In this document: positions 59,236-64,000 of the stretch, piece after piece | Position numbering within the stretch: the first letter of the stretch is position 1 | Layout of the letters: the number at the start of each line of letters is the position of its first letter | From: Bryopsis sp. KO-2023 | Taxonomy: Eukaryota; Chlorophyta; Ulvophyceae; Bryopsidales; Bryopsidaceae | Length of the DNA stretch: 64,000 bases | Reading direction: 5' to 3' | NCBI GenBank assembly: GCA_030272585.1 | Contig: BSYQ01000012.1 | Span: 682,001 to 746,000, forward strand | Program-made: the position numbers and the translations under genes | The notes under the pieces: generated by a model | Seen by the model: only the letters and a program-made list of their open reading frames with translations | Told to the model about the DNA's origin: nothing | Databases searched by the model: none

Positions 59236-61089
59236 GAATAAAAACCAAACGCATGTGAATGAAGCTGATGGTGGAAAAGGTGAGAGGGTGGGTGGGCTGC
59301 TGTTTGGTGACTTGTTTGTGTCTATTTTACAGGAGAAATTAAAAGAAAATTAAAAAATAATAATTCAAATTACCTGGACCATGGGAATTTTAAAGAAACT
59401 GAGGAATGTGCCACACACCGACCAGGTCGCGGAGATGTTTAGCGACAGTGGCAAAAGAGGAGTTTTTTTTTCTGGTTTAACCACATGGATTGTATAAGTT
59501 GTCTTTCTTTTTAATCAATTATTTTCCATAGATTTTCTATTTAATTATAGATTGTTTGTTTAAGAGGAAGATGAAGGAGTCTCTGATTTTTCTGTTTTTC
59601 ATTTTATCTTAAATATTGGCAAGGCAAATGCTTGTATTGTGTTCTTTCTCTCTTTTCGTTGAAAGGTGTTTTTTTTTTTTTTTTTTTTTTTCTCAGCTGC
59701 ATGGCATCTTGTATCTTGTAAGTGCGTGATCTGTGTAGTCAGGGGTGTGCCATCTTGTTCCCTGTTGCCATTTGTCTATGCTTCTCTCCAACTTGGCATC
59801 CCATCCAGCGGGAGTACAAGCAATACCCTCCCCCCCCCCAAAAAAAAATAAATAAATAATACAGTACAAATAAATAAAACTGACCTTGCTCAATTCACCT
59901 CAGATTTGCTGTCAGGCTGACCTATCCATAAATGAAGAAAGACCCCATTCCTCATCATTTCAGTGTCCTTTCGAATGTGGCTCGGTTCACTTGGTATCAT
60001 CTCAAGCAGTCAGCAGTAGGAGGATTTGGGGTAAGAGCTGAGCCACCCCCACCCAACATTCCCAGCCCATTGATCTTACAATAGTAGCTCTCAATACAAC
60101 TGCTATCACCCAAACTAGTATCAGAATCTGCCAGCTGGTGTGCAAAGGTATATTGGCTTTGTGTGCAGCAGGAATCATGACAGCTATACAACAAGGATGG
60201 GTAAATGTGTTGGTTTTGATTTTTCAAGATTTAGGTGCTTACCAGTTTTTCCACAATCTACCACGAGGGACATCTGAGCTCATCGCCGTCGAGACGGGCT
60301 GGCCTTCTTCCTTTTTATGGGGTCCTGTATAGGATCCAATATATTGGATGCACACCACCAGCACACCAGCTGGCTTCAGAAGGAGTGGTCAACTTATCAT
60401 GAGCATTCAACCACTGGGGGGGGGGTGGCAAAGGAAAACTGATGATTGTAAGGAAATAGTTGAGGGTACTACCCACAGTATGGCAGTGTTGTTGTGGCCG
60501 AAACCAATCGCCAGAACAATGAGGAAACCGAAAATGAGCCATCCACAAGACACGTGCTAAGCTCCAGTCTCTCCTCGCACCATAGGCAGTCCCACCAATG
60601 CCCAGCCCTCAAATTTGGCACGTTGATAATCGTCAGTTTTTCTGGGTTGCTTTTCAGTGATTTCAGGATACTGCAAGTTTTCTGGAATCGTCATTTTTGC
60701 TGGGTTGTTTTTCAGTGATTTCAGTGATTAACTTTCACACAGCCTACAACTGCTCGGACAGGATAAGTAAAAGCAAGAAACAAATGAGCAATGGAAATTA
60801 ATATTAATATCAATGTCAATATCGGCATTACAAAATATTGACCTGAGAGGTGAAAGAAAAAACCAAATGGAACGTGTTGGTGCCAAATTGGGACCTACAG
60901 TTGCAGGTGCTTTTGAAAGATTAGCTTCCTTGTTTGAAGTTGTAGTAAATGGTTATAAAATTTGAAAACAAAAAACCAGTTATCACTTATTCAGAACAAA
61001 TTTGGTCCTCGCTCCGGCGTTAAATAAAAAAAACTCACTAAAAGATATTACAATTGTAGGCTTGAGACTTAACACTATGGGAAGAACCG
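59236..61089. other. Spacer without recognised gene
   Basis: This has a C10-A9 junction (59830-59848), a 58-bp tandem duplication (60628-60724) and short open frames near 60140-60560 with no recognisable product. Confidence 0.45.
60628..60724. repeat. Tandem duplication, period 58 bp
   Basis: About 39 bases starting AATCGTCA and ending TTTTCAGTGATTTCAG recur at 60628-60666 and 60686-60724 with a few differences. A partial third TTTCAGTGATT follows. Confidence 0.8.
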
Positions 61090-61335
61090 CTCTGTGCGGG
61101 GTAGAAAAATCACATTCGATTTCCGCCGAAAACTGAAGTCGCGAAAATCGACGCGACAGAGAGAGGGAATGGTAGGAAACACTTGGGTTCGACTCCCAGG
61201 CATTCCCGTCACGATCTGGGGCGGAAAAACGGAGTCGCTGGCGAAGTCGTCAGCGACGGATGAAATGGCGAAACTCTACCCCGCACAGTCAACCCCGCAC
61301 AGGACAGTAACCCCGTACAGGACTCTGTGCGGGGT
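61090..61335. repeat. Cluster of direct and inverted CTCTGTGCGGGGT copies
   Basis: CTCTGTGCGGGGT occurs at 61090-61102 and again, same strand, at 61323-61335. Between them the reverse complement ACCCCGCACAG occurs at 61278-61288 and 61292-61302, with a variant ACCCCGTACAG at 61310-61320. The layout resembles the ends of a small non-autonomous mobile element about 245 bases long. Confidence 0.6.
61165..61207 (+). other. tRNA-minihelix-like hairpin
   Basis: GGGAATG (61165-61171) pairs perfectly with CATTCCC (61201-61207), enclosing CTTGGG-TTCGACT-CCCAGG, a T-arm with a canonical seven-base loop. The sequence GGTTCGACTCC is a perfect tRNA B box. D and anticodon arms are missing; only about ten bases replace them. 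It lies inside the CTCTGTGCGGGGT cluster. Confidence 0.5.
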
Positions 61336-62880
61336 TAGTATCCTGTGCGACGTAGGGTTGACGTCACCGAATCGCGAAATGCGGTGGATGGTGTGATTTG
61401 TCACACTCGTTTGGAATGCCAGTTCGCAGATCTCAATTGCGTGCTGGAGTCGAACGAAAATGGCCAGGGGAGGGAGCACTCGATCGAGTCCCTCGCGAGG
61501 TACTCGCGGACCTCCCATAGGCTGAGAGCCATGCGGTCGACGGAGGATTGCTGCCATGCGTGGTCCAAGCGTCAGAACGAGATCTTTGGAGGTCGGTTGG
61601 TGAAAAGAGGTCATGGACGACGCCTGCGTACTCGGCAATCCTCCAGTGAGCCACGCTTTCGACGCATCCCCAAGCACGGCCTCGGGCTCTGCTTCGAGCA
61701 GCGCCGCGAGATTCTTACACGAGCGACGCATCGCGCAACGCAGCTCCCCTGGGTTTTCCCACCAGTTCAAGGAGAGCCGAAGGTTTGTTTTTTTTCAACT
61801 GCTGTGTCCTGCGTGTATTTCACATCGGCACTTTACTTTTTTGAAGGACTACGCCCCAGTATTTTTTTGTTGTGTTTTTTACTTTAGCAAAAATTGGACA
61901 AAAAGGAGGCTTCAAGATATTGCCACCTTATTAATGTTAGTTGAATTTCTGAGCCAGCCTATAACGCATTTCAGTGCCACCTGCTTGCAATCTTGTTGAT
62001 CCTGCCCCTGCTTGTTGAAGGTTGGAAATCCTAGCTCCTACCTTGTCACACCCCTCCCCCCCCCCAAAAAAAAAAAAAAAAGAAAAAGAAAAAGGGAAAG
62101 GAAAATAAAACAAGTCTGTGTTCGAGGTTCGCACCTGTGCATTGTACACTTTCTTGAAAAAGTGAAAAAAAAACCCACAACAGGATGCTGGTCCATCGAA
62201 TTCTTGCTTTCTCCAATCATGTTGATTTGCTGTCCAAATAGATTCTTGCAAAGGTAAAATCAGTTCGCTGGATTGATGGATGGACAACGAATCAAAGGAT
62301 CGACTTCAAAAATGGATGGCTTCCCATGACTCCACAGAGAAAACCCCCAGCTTTTCTTGGTTATGTTTTCAGGGGCTGGAGAATCCCAGAGGGCTCTTTG
62401 CGCTTCAAATTCTGACCTGTGCAGCTTATCTGAACGCGCTTTGCTGCAAGTTACTCCCGGAACCAGGAAGCCAAGGAAGGGAAAAAATTAACCCTCAACA
62501 ACGAAGGCAACATCCAGGCGATCGCCACCATTGACAGAATCCCCTTCAGAAGAAGAAGACGATCCCAAACCTTAAGAGGAAGAGGGCTCGGGGCCGGACT
62601 GGGTGGTGCTCGTTGCAATCACAGATGAAATCGAACCTCCTGAAGACGCTGCTGCCATTATCGCAACACCACCAGGAACGCTGCCCTCACCAACGCAAGG
62701 CCGACCGGCCGGCCGTAGTGGGTAGGACTGCACTGGATTTTTTTGCATTGTGTGAAGGTCTGTAGCACTCCTGCTAGTACTACTCATGAGCTCAACAGTC
62801 GCCACCAAATCCATTTCCTTCAGAAAGTTCCCACCCCATTCAATTTGTTGATTGTGTTTAGGGGAAAATCTTGAGAGGGG
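61336..62880. other. Unassigned GC-richer region
   Basis: Bases 61340-61790 are open in several frames on both strands; a minus-strand frame (NLAALLEAEPEAVLGDASKA, without ATG) looks most protein-like but fits no family. Bases 62056-62081 are a C10-A16 junction. The rest shows short open frames only, possibly further remains of the decayed gene at 62.9-63.5 kb. Confidence 0.35.
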
Positions 62881-62900
62881 TGCAGTGTTTCGAACTGTAG

Positions 62901-63535
62901 ATGAGGTGTGACTGTATGGAGTGGCGAATGGGACACGAAACTTCAGACGACCCCTCGTCGCTACTCAGATCTGGCCCTGTTGTGGTGCTGTTCAGTGGAG
63001 GGCTCAACACCACACTGTTGCCTGCTCTGCTGCATTTGTGCCTGCCATCGGATGCTCCTATTGATCTTGTGAACGTTTCATTTACCAAAGAGACATCGCC
63101 AGATTGAGTGGGGAGCATCGAATCAGTCAGGGAACTCAGGCAATGGGCCCCTGATAGGCTGTGGCGGCTTGTTGAGGTTGATTCTTCCCTCGATGAGGTG
63201 GATGGTCTCAGGTGACACATCTATTCTTTTTCCAATTCATGAAGGATCATCGTGGGGTTAACAGCCGTCTAATAGTTTTTGGCCTGATCAACAGATCAGA
63301 CCTTCTGGCCCTACTGCACCCGTGATCGTCGATTTTGGACCCGAATGTTGGTGCCCCTCTGTGGTTGGCAGCAAGAGATACACTCAACATGATTTCTGAC
63401 CCACTGGACAGCTCAGATGAAGTTGTTGTGGAGGCAGTTCGATACATGGTGCGGAGTTCACATCGTCGGCTCCTGTGGTTTTGACAGGGCATGGTGCCGC
63501 CGATCAGTGCTGTGGATATGCTCGCCATAAGTCAA
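62901..63535 (+). pseudogene. Decayed ASNSD1-like gene (asparagine synthetase domain)
   Basis: The reading frame matches the synthetase-type ATP-pyrophosphatase domain of ASNSD1. It contains the PP-loop region VVVLFSGGLNTTLLPALL, PIDLVNVSFTKE, ESVRELRQWAPDRLWRLVEV, LDPNVGAPLWLAARD and VVLTGHGAADQCCGYARH. Intron 63212-63294 keeps its GT-AG sites and phase. Two in-frame TGA codons break it (63105-63107 and 63323-63325), each where an Arg CGA would fit, and the block after about 63455 continues only in a shifted frame. The PP-loop reads SGGLNTT instead of SGGxDS/T, so the catalytic Asp is also gone. TGA is the true stop of several intact genes here, so recoding is unlikely. The N-terminal glutaminase part was not identified. 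Confidence 0.7.
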
Positions 63536-63565
63536 GGTCTGTTGCTCCATCCCAGAGCTGGGCTG

Positions 63566-63638
63566 TACCGTAACGACCCCCTACGGTACGGTACGACACG
63601 TTACATACCGTACCGTACCGTAAGGGGTCGTTACGGTA
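63566..63638. repeat. Foldback element: 29-bp inverted repeat rich in GTAC
   Basis: Arms 63566-63594 and 63610-63638 are complementary at 28 of 29 positions around a 15-base loop. The arms are made of TACCGTAACG, a C run, and TACGGTACGG units. The element begins about 30 bases after the last ASNSD1-like codons. Confidence 0.9.
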
Positions 63639-63753
63639 CGGTACGGTACCGGATATTTTCACGTTACGGTACAACATCGGTACCGGGTCGGTACAATACG
63701 TTGTCGCCAACGGGCGCCACCCGTGTAACGGTCGTTGTTGCAACGTGTCACTG

Positions 63754-63800
63754 ACGTTGTTGTACCGACACAGACAGTACGACGTTCGGTACAACAACGT
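63754..63800. repeat. Second hairpin, perfect 15-bp arms
   Basis: ACGTTGTTGTACCGA (63754-63768) and TCGGTACAACAACGT (63786-63800) are exact complements around 17 bases. The surrounding 63640-63840 is full of shorter ACGTT/AACGT and GGTACC palindromes. Confidence 0.9.
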
Positions 63801-63867
63801 AATGACGTTGCAGTAACGTCATGTGGATGACGTACAAAGTGACCCCCGCAGGGTCCCCAGAACCCAA

Positions 63868-63945
63868 GGGAACCGAGTGGGATTCGAACACCGTACCGCA
63901 CGATGCCAAATCATCTACACTGAGCGCTAAGCCAAGTGGACCACG
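63868..63945 (-). other. tRNA-like sequence (degenerate tRNA or tRNA-derived element)
   Basis: On the minus strand a box-A-like TGGCTTAGCGCTCAGTG is followed about 40 bases later by a box-B-like GTGTTCGAATCCCAC. Spacing suits a tRNA, but the acceptor stem does not close and the anticodon arm is unclear. It may be the head of a tRNA-derived SINE belonging to the adjacent hairpin cluster. Confidence 0.4.
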
Positions 63946-64000
63946 ATGATTTTGTGGTTGTTGCAATGATATACCCTAATTTCACAGAATTACAAACAGA

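Noticed and set aside
62040-62100. C-run/A-run blocks as poly(A) tails of retroposed genes
   Set aside because: No processed gene copy or target-site duplication is visible upstream of any of them.
62901-63535. TGA read as a sense codon or selenocysteine in the ASNSD1-like frame
   Set aside because: Several intact genes in the window (DUF760 copy 2, the plastid membrane protein, both secreted Cys-rich proteins) end with TGA, and a frame shift also breaks this gene, so decay is the simpler reading.

Overview
This is an intron-rich nuclear window from a photosynthetic eukaryote, most likely a green alga with a primary plastid. Spliceosomal GT-AG introns are dense; one gene here has 20 coding exons. 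Several products carry a bare plastid transit peptide with no signal peptide in front of it: IspE, the DUF760 proteins and a small thylakoid-type membrane protein. The enzymes are of plant or algal type (HISN3-type histidine enzyme, plastid MEP-pathway kinase), beside a mitochondrial ribosomal protein and an animal-order mitochondrial transhydrogenase. No operon, CRISPR array or bacterial feature is present. I could not fix the species.

Layout. At 0-15 kb all genes are on the minus strand: the first exon of a DUF760 gene running off the left edge (118-513), HISN3 (1217-3955), a small plastid membrane protein (4972-6705), a multi-pass membrane protein (7758-9713) and an 872-residue single-pass membrane protein (10327-14916). 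At 15-33 kb all are on the plus strand: mL41 (15262-16143), ispE (16204-18332), a secreted Cys-repeat protein (20435-21520) and NAD(P) transhydrogenase (23529-32666). From 33 to 48 kb the DNA is gene-poor and homopolymer-rich, with a minus-strand exon (38455-39315), a CHRD-domain secreted protein (40386-40880), a possible terminal exon near 41.2 kb and a low-complexity acidic protein (42645-43946). At 48-58 kb, plus strand: a complete tandem DUF760 gene (48192-49657), a secreted Cys-rich protein (51492-52497) and a temptin-PHM copper monooxygenase (53360-58002). From 58 to 64 kb there is decayed and repetitive DNA, including an ASNSD1-like pseudogene with two in-frame TGA codons and a shifted 3' block, strong hairpins, and tRNA-like pieces.

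The gene models were spliced by hand: exon ends were chosen so that GT-AG sites, reading phase and family alignment all agree. For HISN3, IspE, mL41, NNT, PHM and DUF760 copy 2 every junction keeps phase. Most of these genes are ordinary housekeeping genes and do not form a pathway cluster. The more unusual signals are: an inverted duplication of the DUF760 gene about 48 kb apart with its intron preserved; polarised C-run/A-run junctions scattered through introns and spacers; a plastid protein with two coding-like alternative C-termini; a novel-looking Cys repeat; and the hairpin-rich right end.
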